Notes under the pieces: generated by a model
The model's database searches: none
The model's input: only the letters and a program-made list of their open reading frames with translations
Told to the model about the DNA's origin: nothing
From: Scleromatobacter sp964418745
Lineage (GTDB): Bacteria; Pseudomonadota; Gammaproteobacteria; Burkholderiales; Burkholderiaceae_C
Length of the DNA: 64,000 bases
Direction of reading: 5' to 3'
NCBI GenBank assembly: GCA_964418745.1
Contig: CAYQMX010000030.1
Coordinates: forward strand, 1-64,000
Shown: in pieces, positions 52,640 to 61,859 of the stretch
Position numbering within the stretch: the stretch's first letter is position 1
Layout of the letters: every line of letters starts with the position of its first letter
Program-made: the position numbers and the translations under genes

Positions 52640-53812
52640 TCATTGTTCTTCGATCCGCAACGCGGGGTAGCTGTCCCAGCTGAGGCAGCCGGGACATTGC
52701 CAGAAATGGCGCTGGGCCTCGAAGCCGCAGGCCGCGCAGCGGTAGCGCTGCAGCGGCTTGGCGGCGCGCGTGACGGCCGTGCGCACGTCGGCCAGCGACT
52801 GTTCGGCCAGCGGCCCGATGGCCGCGGCCGACGCCGCGATCGCCGGCTGCTGCAGTACCTCGCGCGCGGCCGACAGCGTCGGGTGCGCGTGCAGCATCTC
52901 GCGGTAGCGGTTGGCCGCCACCTCGGGGTCGGTCTCCAGCCGGGCCCAGGCGCTGAGGAAATCCAGGCGCGGCGCGTCGGCCAGCAGCTTCTCGATGGCG
53001 GCCTTGGCGTCGGCCGTGCGGCCGCTGGCCAGCGCCGCGGCGGCGTAGTCGTTGGCCACCAGCGTGAAGCTGGCCGGGTCGCGCCGGCGCAGTTCGTTCC
53101 AGGCCTCGAAGGCCTCGGTCGGCTTGCCCGCCCGCGCCAGGCGCTGGCCCTGCATCACCCACGGCCGTGCCGACGACGCGTCGGCCTTGAGCGCCTGCTG
53201 CAGCGACCGCTCGGCCTCGTCCTGGCGGCCCTGCTCCTCGGCGACCAGCGCCAGCTCGCACCAGTAGTGCGAGATGCGGCGCGCGAACGAGCCGGTGCCG
53301 GCGGTCTCGAGCTGCTGCGCGGTGTCGACCGCCGCGCGCCAGTCGCGCGAGCGCTCGTACAGGTTGAGCAGCGCCAGCCGTGCCTCGGTGTGGTACGCCG
53401 TGCCTTCGAGCAGCTTGTAGGCCGCCTCGGCGCGGTCGAACAGGCCGGCCTTGACGAAGTCCTGTGCCAGCGCGTGCTGCGCGCGCTCGCGTTCGGCCTG
53501 CGGCAAGTCGGCGCGCACGAGCAGGTGCTGGTGCACGCGCACCGAGCGCTCGAACTCGCCGCGGCGGCGGAACAGGTTGCCGAGCGCGAAGTGCAGCTCG
53601 GTGGTGTCGGGGTCGTTCTGCACTGTCTCGATGAACGCGTCGATCGCCTTGTCCTGCTGTTCGTTGAGCAGCAGCGAGAGGCCCTTGTAGTAGGCCTTGG
53701 GCGAGTCGCGCGTCTCGCGCTTGAGCTGGCGCAGGTCGAAACGCGAGCCCAGCCAGCCGAGGATGAAGAACAGCGGCAGGCCCAGCAGCAACCACTGGTA
53801 TTCAAAGTCCAT
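52640..53812 (-). CDS. lapB: LPS assembly regulator LapB
   Basis: 390-residue inner-membrane TPR protein. An N-terminal anchor (WLLLGLPLFFILGWLGSRFDLR) precedes TPR repeats (YYKGLSLLLNEQQDKAIDAFIETV, HFALGNLFRRRGEFERSVRVHQHLL) and ends in a rubredoxin-like zinc domain (CAACGFEAQRHFWQCPGC). In E. coli LapB recruits FtsH to LpxC and so tunes LPS synthesis. It overlaps lapA by eleven bases. Adjacent glycosyltransferase genes fit an LPS context. Confidence 0.96.
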   Translation of the reverse strand: MDFEYQWLLLGLPLFFILGWLGSRFDLRQLKRETRDSPKAYYKGLSLLLNEQQDKAIDAFIETVQNDPDTTELHFALGNLFRRRGEFERSVRVHQHLLVRADLPQAERERAQHALAQDFVKAGLFDRAEAAYKLLEGTAYHTEARLALLNLYERSRDWRAAVDTAQQLETAGTGSFARRISHYWCELALVAEEQGRQDEAERSLQQALKADASSARPWVMQGQRLARAGKPTEAFEAWNELRRRDPASFTLVANDYAAAALASGRTADAKAAIEKLLADAPRLDFLSAWARLETDPEVAANRYREMLHAHPTLSAAREVLQQPAIAASAAAIGPLAEQSLADVRTAVTRAAKPLQRYRCAACGFEAQRHFWQCPGCLSWDSYPALRIEEQ

Positions 53813-54107
53813 CGCGCACCACCGTCAGGTCGGGCGCCGCCGGCGCGGTCGGCGTGGCGGCCGGCGTGGGCACGACGGGCACCGTCAGGCGCCGCGCGCG
53901 GCGGCGGTGGCGCCACCAGCTGGGCGTCATCGCCAGCACGCCGAACACCGTGCCGCAGACGAACGCGGCCAGCACGATGATGACCATGCGCGCCGTCCAG
54001 GCGTAGGAGAAGAACCAGTTGACCGTGGCCGGCTGCTGGTTGTTGATCGCGAAGGCGACCAGCACGAAGAAGAGAAAGGCCCGCACGAGCCATGTCAGGA
54101 TGCGCAT
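53802..54107 (-). CDS. lapA: LapA-domain membrane protein
   Basis: 101 residues with two membrane helices (LVRAFLFFVLVAFAINNQQPATVNWFF and MVIIVLAAFVCGTVFGVLAM), the INNQQ motif typical of LapA, and a basic then Pro/Ala-rich C-terminal tail. Known to work with LapB in LPS assembly. In many Burkholderiales lapA directly follows ihfB; here about 3.2 kb of other sequence intervenes. Confidence 0.93.
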   Translation of the reverse strand: MRILTWLVRAFLFFVLVAFAINNQQPATVNWFFSYAWTARMVIIVLAAFVCGTVFGVLAMTPSWWRHRRRARRLTVPVVPTPAATPTAPAAPDLTVVRDGL

Positions 54108-54324
54108 TGTCTGTTTCGCGCTGTCGGTGCGCTCTGCGCGGATTCTACGAAGGGTGGAGGCCATTTGCGGCCGGGCACGAATTCTTTGTCGCGCCGTCGG
54201 GTTCCAGGCCTCGGATCCGCCGGGATTGCGCACGCCGGCCGGTCGAAGTCGGGGGGCACGCCCCGTTCCTGGCCGCCGCGCCGTGTTGCGGCGACACTGC
54301 AGCCTGCCGTCCGCATCCCCCTCC

Positions 54325-55530
54325 ATGACCCGCCGCAGCCCCGTCCGCAACGCCCGCCTGATCTACACCGGGGTGGCGCTGGCCTCCGGCGGCATCGCCT
54401 TCTACGTGCCGCTGATGCTGTCGGCCGTCGGCCTGGCCCATTCGGGCCTGTGGGCCGCGGGCATCCTGTTCGGCACCAACCTGGGCCGCCTGGCGGGCTC
54501 GCACGTGGCCGGCGGCCACGGTGCGCTGACGCAGCGCTCGGCGGCCATCGTCGGCAACATCCTGATGGAGGGCGCGGCGCTGTTCAGCATGGCGTTCCTG
54601 GCCGCGCCGTGGATGCTGGTGGTGGCGGCCACCCTCGCCGGACTGGGCAGCGGCATGTCGTTTCCCGGCATGAAGAACGCCTTGCTGCGGCTGGACGGGC
54701 TCGATCCGGCCCGTGCGTTCGCCGGGCTGTCGATGTCGCTGCGGCTGGGCATGGTGGGCGGCTACCTGGCCGGTGCGCTGGTTGGCGGCAACCACCTGGT
54801 GCTGGTGTTCTCGGTGCTGCTGGCGATGTTCGTGGCCTACGCCGGCTGCATGCGCGTCGTGTTGCGCGACATCGAGTCGGCGCCGGTGCGGGCGCCGGCA
54901 GCGGCGCCGGACCCCACCCGCACGGCGGCTGCCGGCGACGGCGAGCCGGCGCCCCTGGACGTGCGCACGCTGATGGGCTTGAACGCCGTGTTCTGGTTCC
55001 TGACGATCCAGCCCACCGTCACCATGAGCCTGTACGTGCCGCGCTACGTGCCCGGGCTGCCGGTGTCCACCACCTACTGGGTCACCACCGTGATCGTGCT
55101 GGCGCTGCAGATGCGCGTGACGGCGCTGGCGCACGGCGTCGCCGGCCACCTGCGCTTCCTGCGCGTGGGTTGCCTGTGCATGCTGGCCGCCTTCGGCGCG
55201 ATGGCCGTCGCCGGCGGCCACGTGGCGCCGGTGCTGCTGGCCGCGGTGCTGCTGGCGCTGTCGCAGGTGTTCTACGGCCCGTCGTTCGACGTGCTGGTCT
55301 CGGGCGATGCGCGCGCGCGCGGGCTCGACACCGGCCGGACGATGGCGCGCCAGCACTTCTGGCAGAACTTCGGGATGATGACCGGCAGCCTCGCGGCCGG
55401 CGCGCTGTTCGACCTCGGCGTGCGCTGGCGGTGGCCGGCGCTGGCGTGGGTCGTCCTGGCGGCCGGGGCGCTTGTCATGCTCGTCGCGTCGGGCCGGGGG
55501 ATGCGGCGCCGCGCCGGGCTGACGCCGTAG
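54325..55530 (+). CDS. MFS transporter
   Basis: 401 residues, about 12 helices with a central Pro/Ala loop near residue 200. Helix 1 is NARLIYTGVALASGGIAFYVPLM. The family loop between helices 2 and 3 reads FGTNLGRLAGSHVAGG, and helix 4 begins LGSGMSFPGMKN. No substrate can be inferred. Divergent from lapA. It lies in the block that separates lapA from ihfB. Confidence 0.85.
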   Translation: MTRRSPVRNARLIYTGVALASGGIAFYVPLMLSAVGLAHSGLWAAGILFGTNLGRLAGSHVAGGHGALTQRSAAIVGNILMEGAALFSMAFLAAPWMLVVAATLAGLGSGMSFPGMKNALLRLDGLDPARAFAGLSMSLRLGMVGGYLAGALVGGNHLVLVFSVLLAMFVAYAGCMRVVLRDIESAPVRAPAAAPDPTRTAAAGDGEPAPLDVRTLMGLNAVFWFLTIQPTVTMSLYVPRYVPGLPVSTTYWVTTVIVLALQMRVTALAHGVAGHLRFLRVGCLCMLAAFGAMAVAGGHVAPVLLAAVLLALSQVFYGPSFDVLVSGDARARGLDTGRTMARQHFWQNFGMMTGSLAAGALFDLGVRWRWPALAWVVLAAGALVMLVASGRGMRRRAGLTP

Positions 55531-55726
55531 CACCGAGTGGCCGGCCGGGCGCCTCTTGCGGCCGTGTTCCTGGGCGGGCGCGATGCATGGCCAGGGTGTG
55601 GAACCTCCGGCAGGTCAGCGAGGAACTCGACCTGGTAGGTATCCCTTTCGCCCGCCAGCGCCCGCTTGAACGTCTGCGTGACCCGGGCCTCGCTTGCGCG
55701 CCGTGACGTCGCGCATGAGCGGCCGG

Positions 55727-55861
55727 TCAGGTGAAGAACCAGACGTAGACCAGCGTTGCCGCGGTGATCACCGACACCACCCCGACGGCGGCCAGGAATC
55801 CACCTTGGACAAAGGTGCGGGTGAGTTCGGCCGCCTGCGGCGAAAGATGCGACTTGGACAT
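55727..55861 (-). CDS. 44-residue single-pass membrane protein
   Basis: Short reading frame starting at an ATG (55861) with a strong GGAGG Shine-Dalgarno sequence. Sequence: about 17 polar residues then one membrane helix (GGFLAAVGVVSVITAATLVYVWFF). Resembles small accessory subunits of respiratory complexes in size and layout, but no homology is recognised. An FNR-like half-perfect site (55982-55995, 8 of 10 conserved bases) lies about 120 bases upstream. Confidence 0.55.
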   Translation of the reverse strand: MSKSHLSPQAAELTRTFVQGGFLAAVGVVSVITAATLVYVWFFT

Positions 55862-56142
55862 GGCGCCTCCAACCTCGACGCGTGCCGGCCCGGCGATGCA
55901 GACCTGCACCGCGCATCGGCTGCACGAAGCCGACCATAGACCTCTGGCCTCGACGCACACAAGCGTCCTCCCGACCGGCGCTTGCGCTGGATCAAGCAGA
56001 GGCGCCGTTTGCGGGCGCGGACATGGCAGGCCGCGTGGCGAGTCGGTCTTGCCGGATGCCGCCGTCGACCCCGGACGCGCCTTGCGAAGCCTGGCGGAAG
56101 CCGCGGCGTGCGCCAGCCCGGCGAGGCCGGGCGCCGGTCCCG

Positions 56143-56330
56143 GTGCCTGACGATGTAGAGGTCCTTGCTGCGGCGGACGTCCTGGACGTTGGCCCCGTCG
56201 TAGCCGCCCACCCAGGGCTTGACGGCCGCGGGATGCTGTACTGCAGCAACGGGATCAGTGGACAGTCCTCCATCGCCAGCCGCGTCGCCTGCGTCATCAG
56301 GGACTGGCACCGGCCCGGGTCGCTGGCCTT
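56143..56330 (-). pseudogene. 3' remnant of a peptide ABC transporter substrate-binding protein gene
   Basis: Two adjacent frames on the minus strand give LAMEDCPLIPLLQYSIPR and then, after a one-base deletion near 56229, AVKPWVGGYDGANVQDVRR followed by SKDLYIVRH. Together this is the recognisable C-terminal end of OppA-like peptide-binding proteins. The original stop appears lost. The upstream part of the gene is missing; its place is taken by an ihfB-like tail. Confidence 0.6.
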
Positions 56331-56367
56331 GTCGACGACCGGTGGTCGCTTGTCGACGGCCTGTCGC
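56328..56367 (-). pseudogene. Degenerate second copy of the ihfB 3' end
   Basis: Forty bases match the end of ihfB (57337-57376) at 34 positions. Translated on the minus strand the remnant reads RQAVDKRPPVVDK against REAVDKQLPAVDK in IhfB. An 11-base match GCCTTGCCCGG lies farther along at about 56419. It overlaps the region just after the PEP-CTERM gene stop. Confidence 0.6.
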
Positions 56368-56380
56368 GGCGGCGATTCGA

Positions 56381-57094
56381 CTACGGCCTTTGGCAGGTCT
56401 CCCTGCCCGGAAGTGAACGCCTTGCCCGGTGCGCGAGCAGCGCCAGGCACAGGCCGAGCAGCATCAGGCGGGAATTTGCCGGTTCGGGCACGACCCGCAC
56501 CAGCCAGCTGCCTGCCCAGGGGTAGTCGACGAAGGTCGCCGACGCGCCGCTGGCGTCGATGGTGTTGATGCCATGGGCCTCGTTCGACTCGAGGCGGACG
56601 ATATAGGTATAGGAATCGGTGTCGGTCCAGACGCCATGCTCCAGGTGCTGGTCGCAGACGCCGGAGGTCCACGCGCCGCAGGGCGTGGGCGCGAGCAGGC
56701 CGGCGACCTCGCCCTCGAAGGTCGCGCCGACCAGGCCGAGCAGTTCATGCCCGACCGCGGCGCTGCCATGCATGCCCGGCAAGGACGTCGGGTTGCTGTA
56801 GCCATCCGCGCCCGTCATGCCCGCCGAGGTCAGCAGGCCCTTGAACTCGTCGAAGGTGGCGTAGCGAAAGCCCAGTCCTCGCCATCCGCCCGCGCCGGCC
56901 AGCACCTGGTCGACCGACAGGTCTTGCGTGGCCGGCACGTCCAGCCACTGCAAGTCGGTCGACTGGTCTTCGGTCACCAGCGCATCGCCGGTGGTCAGCA
57001 GGTCCTTGGCGACGAGCGGCGACGCGAGTGCGCTGGCCGCGCCCAGCGTGGCCAGCAACGCGGCGCACGCGGATGTCCGGAATGAACGCTTCAT
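56381..57094 (-). CDS. PEP-CTERM sorted exported protein
   Basis: 237 residues. Signal peptide KRSFRTSACAALLATLGAASALA, preceded by GGGAGA before the ATG at 57094. The mature part contains DLQWLDVPATQDLSVDQVLAG, FDEFKGLLTSAGM and WAGSWLVR, and ends with VPEPANSRLMLLGLCLALLAHRARR, a PEP-CTERM signal (PEP motif, membrane helix, Arg cluster) recognised by an exosortase. Such proteins go to the cell surface, usually with exopolysaccharide. No exosortase gene is in the window. It sits between ihfB and an ihfB-tail remnant, implying insertion. Confidence 0.85.
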   Translation of the reverse strand: MKRSFRTSACAALLATLGAASALASPLVAKDLLTTGDALVTEDQSTDLQWLDVPATQDLSVDQVLAGAGGWRGLGFRYATFDEFKGLLTSAGMTGADGYSNPTSLPGMHGSAAVGHELLGLVGATFEGEVAGLLAPTPCGAWTSGVCDQHLEHGVWTDTDSYTYIVRLESNEAHGINTIDASGASATFVDYPWAGSWLVRVVPEPANSRLMLLGLCLALLAHRARRSLPGRETCQRP

Positions 57095-57330
57095 CTTGAT
57101 TCTCCCTGGTAGTCGAGGCGATCGTGGCGCCGGGTGCCACGAGGCAGGTCGCCGGCGCGCTCTGCGACGGCGTCCGCGGCACGGACACCTCTCGAACACC
57201 CAGTCTCTGCCCCCGGCATGCGCGGCGATTGAGTCCGCTCAACCGGCGCGGCGGAGGGCTGCGGAGGCCGCGCGCCGTTGGCGGCGCGGTTTCCCAGGAA
57301 CGAAAAAGGCGCCCGGAGGCGCCTTTGGAA

Positions 57331-57633
57331 TCACGTCTTGTCGACGGCGGGTAGCTGCTTGTCGACGGCCTCTCGCAAGGCCTTGCCCGGCTTGAAGTGG
57401 GGCACCAGCTTTTCAGGGATGGTGACCTGCTCGCCCGAGCGCGGGTTGCGGCCCACGCGCGGCGGGCGCCGGCTGATCGAGAAACTGCCGAAGCCGCGGA
57501 TCTCGATGCGGTGTCCGCGCGCGAGCGCATCGGACATCGCATCGAGCACGGTCTTGACCGCGAACTCGGTGTCACGCACGGTGATCTGCGTGAAACGCTC
57601 AGCGAGCTGAGCAACAAGATCCGATCGAGTCAT
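57331..57633 (-). CDS. ihfB: Integration host factor beta subunit
   Basis: 100 residues. MTRSDLVAQLAERF, the DNA-bending arm GFGSFSISRRPPRVGRNPRSGE, and VPHFKPGKALREAVDK identify IhfB of the HU/IHF family. With IhfA it bends DNA at specific sites. Located after rpsA as in most betaproteobacteria. The tail beyond GKALRE reads AVDKQLPAVDKT and carries a repeated CTTGTCGACGGC in the DNA (57337-57348 and 57358-57369). Confidence 0.96.
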   Translation of the reverse strand: MTRSDLVAQLAERFTQITVRDTEFAVKTVLDAMSDALARGHRIEIRGFGSFSISRRPPRVGRNPRSGEQVTIPEKLVPHFKPGKALREAVDKQLPAVDKT

Positions 57634-57792
57634 GCGGCCTGATTCGTTAGCTGAGTCGTTGACAGGAAACCCGTCCGGCGCTGCCGCTCGAGCCTCCCAA
57701 TACGAAGTTCAAGGGAGCGCTGGAGCCGGCTCTGCCGGGCCAGTCGCGGCGCGCCCCCTCGGGGGGCAGGGAGCGCCAGCGACCGTGGGGGC

Positions 57793-59511
57793 TCACTGAT
57801 CCTTGCCGCCGTCCAGCTTGGCGCGCAGCAGGGCGCCCAGGCTGGTGGTGCCGGCGTTCTCGCGCTCGTTGGTCGAGGCGATGCGCTGCATGGCTTCCTG
57901 TTGGTCGGCGTTGTCCTTGGCCTTGATCGACAGCTGGATCGAACGCGTCTTGCGGTCGACGTTGATGATCATGGCGTTGACTTCGTCGCCTTCCTTCAGG
58001 ATCGAGCGGGCATCTTCCACGCGGTCGCGGGTCAGTTCCGAGGCACGCAGGTAGCCGGTGACGTCTTCCGTCAGCTGGATTTCCGCGCCACGCGGGTCGA
58101 CCGTCTTGACCTTGCCGGTCACCAGCGCGCCACGGTCGTTGACCGAGGTGTAGTTGGCGAACGGGTCGCCGTCCAGCTGCTTGATGCCCAGCGAGATGCG
58201 TTCGCGCTCGACGTCGATGCCGAGAACGACGGCTTCGACTTCCTGGCCCTTCTTGTAGTTGCGCACCGCGGCTTCGCCGGCTTCGTGCCACGACAGGTCG
58301 GACAGGTGCACCAGGCCGTCGATGCCCTGGGCCAGGCCCACGAACACGCCGAAGTCGGTGATCGACTTGATCGGGCCGTGCACCTTGTCGCCGCGATGGA
58401 CGTTGGCGGCGAACTCTTCCCACGGGTTGGCGCGGCACTGCTTCATGCCCAGCGAGATGCGACGCTTGTCTTCGTCGATCTCGAGGACCATGACTTCGAC
58501 TTCCTCGCCCAGCGTGACGGTCTTGGACGGGGCAACGTTCTTGTTCGTCCAGTCCATTTCCGAGACGTGGACCAGGCCTTCGATGCCCGGTTCGATTTCC
58601 ACGAACGCGCCGTAGTCGGCGATGTTGGTGACCTTGCCGAACAGGCGCGTGCTGGTCGGGTAGCGGCGGGCGACGCCCATCCACGGATCGTCGCCCAGCT
58701 GCTTCAGGCCCAGCGAGACGCGGTTCTTCTCGGCGTCGAACTTCAGGACCTTGGCGGTCAGTTCCTGGCCGACCGTCACGACTTCCGACGGGTGGCGGAC
58801 ACGGCGCCAGGCCATGTCGGTGATGTGCAGCAGGCCGTCGATGCCGCCGAGGTCGACGAACGCACCGTATTCGGTGATGTTCTTGACCACGCCGTTGACG
58901 ATGGCGCCTTCGGACAGGGTCTCGAGCAGCTTGGCGCGTTCTTCGCCCATCGAGGCTTCGACCACGGCACGGCGCGACAGCACGACGTTGTTGCGCTTGC
59001 GGTCGAGCTTGATGACCTTGAATTCCATGGTCTTGCCCTCGAACGGGCTCATGTCCTTGACCGGACGCGTGTCCAGCAGGGAGCCCGGCAGGAAGGCGCG
59101 GATGCCGTTGACGAGGACCGTGAGGCCGCCCTTGACCTTGCCGCTGACCGTGCCGGTGACGAAGTCGCCGGACTCGAGCGCGGTCTCGAGCGACAGCCAC
59201 GAGGCGAGGCGCTTGGCCTTGTCGCGCGACAGGATGGTGTCGCCGTAGCCGTTCTCGACGGCGTCGATCGCGACGGAGACGAAGTCGCCGACCTGGACTT
59301 CGACTTCGCCCTGGTCGTTCTTGAATTCGTCGATGGGCACGTACGCTTCGGACTTGAGGCCGGCGTTGACGACGACGAAGCTGTGATCGATGCGCACCAC
59401 TTCGGCAGTGATGACTTCGCCAGAACGCATTTCGCTGCTCTTGAGCGACTCTTCGAACATCGCTGCGAAGGAATCGGGCGCGAAATCGGTGATGGCTTGG
59501 GGCTTGGACAT
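57793..59511 (-). CDS. rpsA: 30S ribosomal protein S1
   Basis: 572 residues with six S1 OB-fold repeats, e.g. GDFVTGTVSGKVKGGLTVLVNGIRAFLPGS, GAIVNGVVKNITEYGAFVDLGGIDGLLHITDM, RLFGKVTNIADYGAFVEIEPGIEGLVHVSEM and DKVHGPIKSITDFGVFVGLAQGIDGLVHLSDL. It recruits mRNA to the 30S subunit. Known to compensate for weak Shine-Dalgarno sequences, and several genes in this window have none. AGGAAA precedes the ATG. Lies between aroA-cmk and ihfB. Confidence 0.98.
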   Translation of the reverse strand: MSKPQAITDFAPDSFAAMFEESLKSSEMRSGEVITAEVVRIDHSFVVVNAGLKSEAYVPIDEFKNDQGEVEVQVGDFVSVAIDAVENGYGDTILSRDKAKRLASWLSLETALESGDFVTGTVSGKVKGGLTVLVNGIRAFLPGSLLDTRPVKDMSPFEGKTMEFKVIKLDRKRNNVVLSRRAVVEASMGEERAKLLETLSEGAIVNGVVKNITEYGAFVDLGGIDGLLHITDMAWRRVRHPSEVVTVGQELTAKVLKFDAEKNRVSLGLKQLGDDPWMGVARRYPTSTRLFGKVTNIADYGAFVEIEPGIEGLVHVSEMDWTNKNVAPSKTVTLGEEVEVMVLEIDEDKRRISLGMKQCRANPWEEFAANVHRGDKVHGPIKSITDFGVFVGLAQGIDGLVHLSDLSWHEAGEAAVRNYKKGQEVEAVVLGIDVERERISLGIKQLDGDPFANYTSVNDRGALVTGKVKTVDPRGAEIQLTEDVTGYLRASELTRDRVEDARSILKEGDEVNAMIINVDRKTRSIQLSIKAKDNADQQEAMQRIASTNERENAGTTSLGALLRAKLDGGKDQ

Positions 59512-59725
59512 GTGGTTTCCTGATGGCCGGCGTGAGGCGACGGGTGAAGCGAGCGCTGCCGGCGGTATGCGACCCGGAGAGGGTGCAGGGTTAGGGTGGA
59601 ACGTTCACCGCCCTGAACCGGACGGGGAGTCCGGATTCGACGCACCTTGCGGCGGAAGGCCGGCGCCAGCGAGGGCGCGGGAGGGTGTCAGGCGGTGGGC
59701 CTTCGGTCGTCCTGCGACGGCCGTC

Positions 59726-61753
59726 TTACGCGCGGCGTTGGCGCCACGCCTCGAGCACGAACTCGACGCCTTCGTCGATGGACATGCCGGAATTGTCGAG
59801 CAACACCGCGTCTTCGGCAGGCTTCAGAGGAGCGACGGCGCGATTCTGGTCGCGTTCGTCACGCATCCGCAGGTCTGCGAGAAGACTGTCGATCTTAGCA
59901 GAAATGCCCCTGGAAATCAATTGGTTATGCCGGCGGGCGGCGCGTTCCTCGACGCTGGCGGTCAGGAAGATCTTCAGCGGCGCGCCGGGGAACACGACGG
60001 TGCCCATGTCGCGGCCGTCGGCCACCAGGCCGGGCAGGCGGCGAAAGGCCAGCTGCAGGTCGTGCAGCGCCGTGCGCACCGCCGGGTGCACCGACACCTT
60101 CGACGCCAGGTTGCCGGTCGCCTCCAGTCGCAGCGCCTCGGTGACGTCCTGGCCGTCCAGGAACGCCCGGTCGGCCTCGAAGCGCAGGTCCAGACGGGCC
60201 GCCAGCGCGGCCACGGCCGCGGCGTCGGCCGGGTCCGCGCCGGCGCGCTGCACGGCCAACGCCGTGGCGCGGTACAGCGCGCCCGAGTCGAGCAGGCCGT
60301 AGCCGAGGCGACGCGCCACCTCCGAGGCCAGCGTGCCCTTGCCGGACGCGGTGGGCCCGTCGATGGCGATCACCGGCACGTCGGCCACGTCGGCCCTGGC
60401 CAGGCCGAACAACGCCTCGAAGTAGTCGGGGAAGGTCTTGGCCACGCATTGCGGGTCGAGGATGCGCACCGGGCGCGCCGGCTTCGCGCCGGCCAGCGCG
60501 TTGAACGCGGCCAGCGACAGGCACATCGCCATGCGGTGGTCGTCGTAGGTGTGGATGGTGCCGGCCAGCCAGTGGGCGGGCGAGGCCGGCGGCGTCACCT
60601 CGATCCAGTCCGGCCCCTCGGCCACCGTCGCGCCCACCTTGCGCAGCTCGGCGGCCATCGCGGCGATGCGGTCGGTTTCCTTCACGCGCCAGCTGGCGAT
60701 GTTGGTCAGCCGCGTGGGGCCCTCGGCGTACAGGGCCATCACGGCCAGGGTCATCGCGGCGTCGGGGATGTGGTTGCAGTCCAGCGTGATGGCCTTGAGC
60801 GGCCAGGCACCGCGGCGCACCTCCAGCCAGCCGGCGCCGCCCTCGACCTGCGCGCCCATCGCGCGCGCGGCGTCGACGAAGCGGATGTCGCCCTGGATCG
60901 AGTCCAGGCCCACGCCTTCGATGCGCACCGGCGCGTCGATGCCGGCCAGCGCGCCCAGCGCCACGAAGTACGACGCCGACGACGCGTCGGCCTCGACGTG
61001 GATGGCGCCCGGCGAACGGAAGCGCGAGCCGCGCGGCAGCGTGAAGCGGGCGTACGGGTCGGCCGCGTCGCGCTCGACCTCGATGCCGAAGCGCGCCAGC
61101 AGGTTCAGGGTGATGTCGATGTAGGGCTTGGAGATCAGATCGCCGTCGACGGCGATCGTGATCGCGCGCTCGTCGGTGGCCAGCGGCAGCGCGAGCAGCA
61201 GGGCGGTGAGGAACTGGCTGGAGACGTCGCCGCGCACGCGGATCGGCGCGTGCGTGGACACGGGCGCGGGCCGGCCGTTGCCGATGCGCAGCGGCGGGTA
61301 GCCGGCGTTGCCCTGGTACTGGATGCTGCAGCCCAACTGGCGCAGCGCGTCGACCAGGTCGCCGATGGGCCGCTCGTGCATGCGCGCCACCCCGGACAGG
61401 TCGAACTCGCCGCCCTGCAGCGTGGCCAGCACCGCCAGCGCCGCGGTCAGCGGCCGCATCGCGGTACCCGCGTTGCCCAGGAACAGCTTCGCCTGCCGGG
61501 TGGCGAGCGTGCCGCCGAGGCCGGTGACGTGCAGCACGGCGCCCTCGCGCCGCAGGCCGCAGCCCAGCGCCTCGAGGGCGGCCAGCATCACCCGGGTGTC
61601 GTCGGAATCGAGCAGGTCGTGCACCGCCGTCGTGCCCGCGGCCAGGCCGGCCAGCAGCAGCACGCGGTTGGAGATGCTCTTGGAACCGGGCAGGCGGACG
61701 CTGCCGGCGGCCGAGCGCAGGGGCGGGATGTCGAGGAAGGGGATCGCGTACAT
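59726..61753 (-). CDS. aroA: Bifunctional EPSP synthase / cytidylate kinase (AroA-Cmk fusion)
   Basis: 675 residues. Residues 1-445 or so are AroA: GSVRLPGSKSISNRVLLLAGLA, LFLGNAGTAMRPLTAALA, LDCNHIPDAAMTLAVMAL and the DDHRMAMCLSLAAF motif. The rest is cytidylate kinase: VIAIDGPTASGKGTLASEVARRLGYGLLDSGALYRATA, DGRDMGTVVFP and LRMRDERDQNRAVAPLKPAEDAVLLDNS. The enzyme makes EPSP in the shikimate pathway and phosphorylates CMP/dCMP. Such fusions are known in Comamonadaceae relatives. It lies in the order tyrA, aroA-cmk, rpsA, ihfB. Confidence 0.97.
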   Translation of the reverse strand: MYAIPFLDIPPLRSAAGSVRLPGSKSISNRVLLLAGLAAGTTAVHDLLDSDDTRVMLAALEALGCGLRREGAVLHVTGLGGTLATRQAKLFLGNAGTAMRPLTAALAVLATLQGGEFDLSGVARMHERPIGDLVDALRQLGCSIQYQGNAGYPPLRIGNGRPAPVSTHAPIRVRGDVSSQFLTALLLALPLATDERAITIAVDGDLISKPYIDITLNLLARFGIEVERDAADPYARFTLPRGSRFRSPGAIHVEADASSASYFVALGALAGIDAPVRIEGVGLDSIQGDIRFVDAARAMGAQVEGGAGWLEVRRGAWPLKAITLDCNHIPDAAMTLAVMALYAEGPTRLTNIASWRVKETDRIAAMAAELRKVGATVAEGPDWIEVTPPASPAHWLAGTIHTYDDHRMAMCLSLAAFNALAGAKPARPVRILDPQCVAKTFPDYFEALFGLARADVADVPVIAIDGPTASGKGTLASEVARRLGYGLLDSGALYRATALAVQRAGADPADAAAVAALAARLDLRFEADRAFLDGQDVTEALRLEATGNLASKVSVHPAVRTALHDLQLAFRRLPGLVADGRDMGTVVFPGAPLKIFLTASVEERAARRHNQLISRGISAKIDSLLADLRMRDERDQNRAVAPLKPAEDAVLLDNSGMSIDEGVEFVLEAWRQRRA

Positions 61754-61859
61754 GGGCGGCGGGAGTGGGTGCGGAGCGCGCCGCGTGGGCGGCATCCTCG
61801 GGGGAATCAGGGCGGGCCGGCGCGGCGACCCGGGAGCGGACGAGCGGGCTCGCCCGCGG

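Noticed and set aside
55580..55710. Minus-strand stretch reading VTQTFKRALAGERDTYQVEFL, faintly like the end of a PAS domain
   Set aside because: Too short and degenerate to assign; might belong to the decayed material around 56 kb but cannot be supported.
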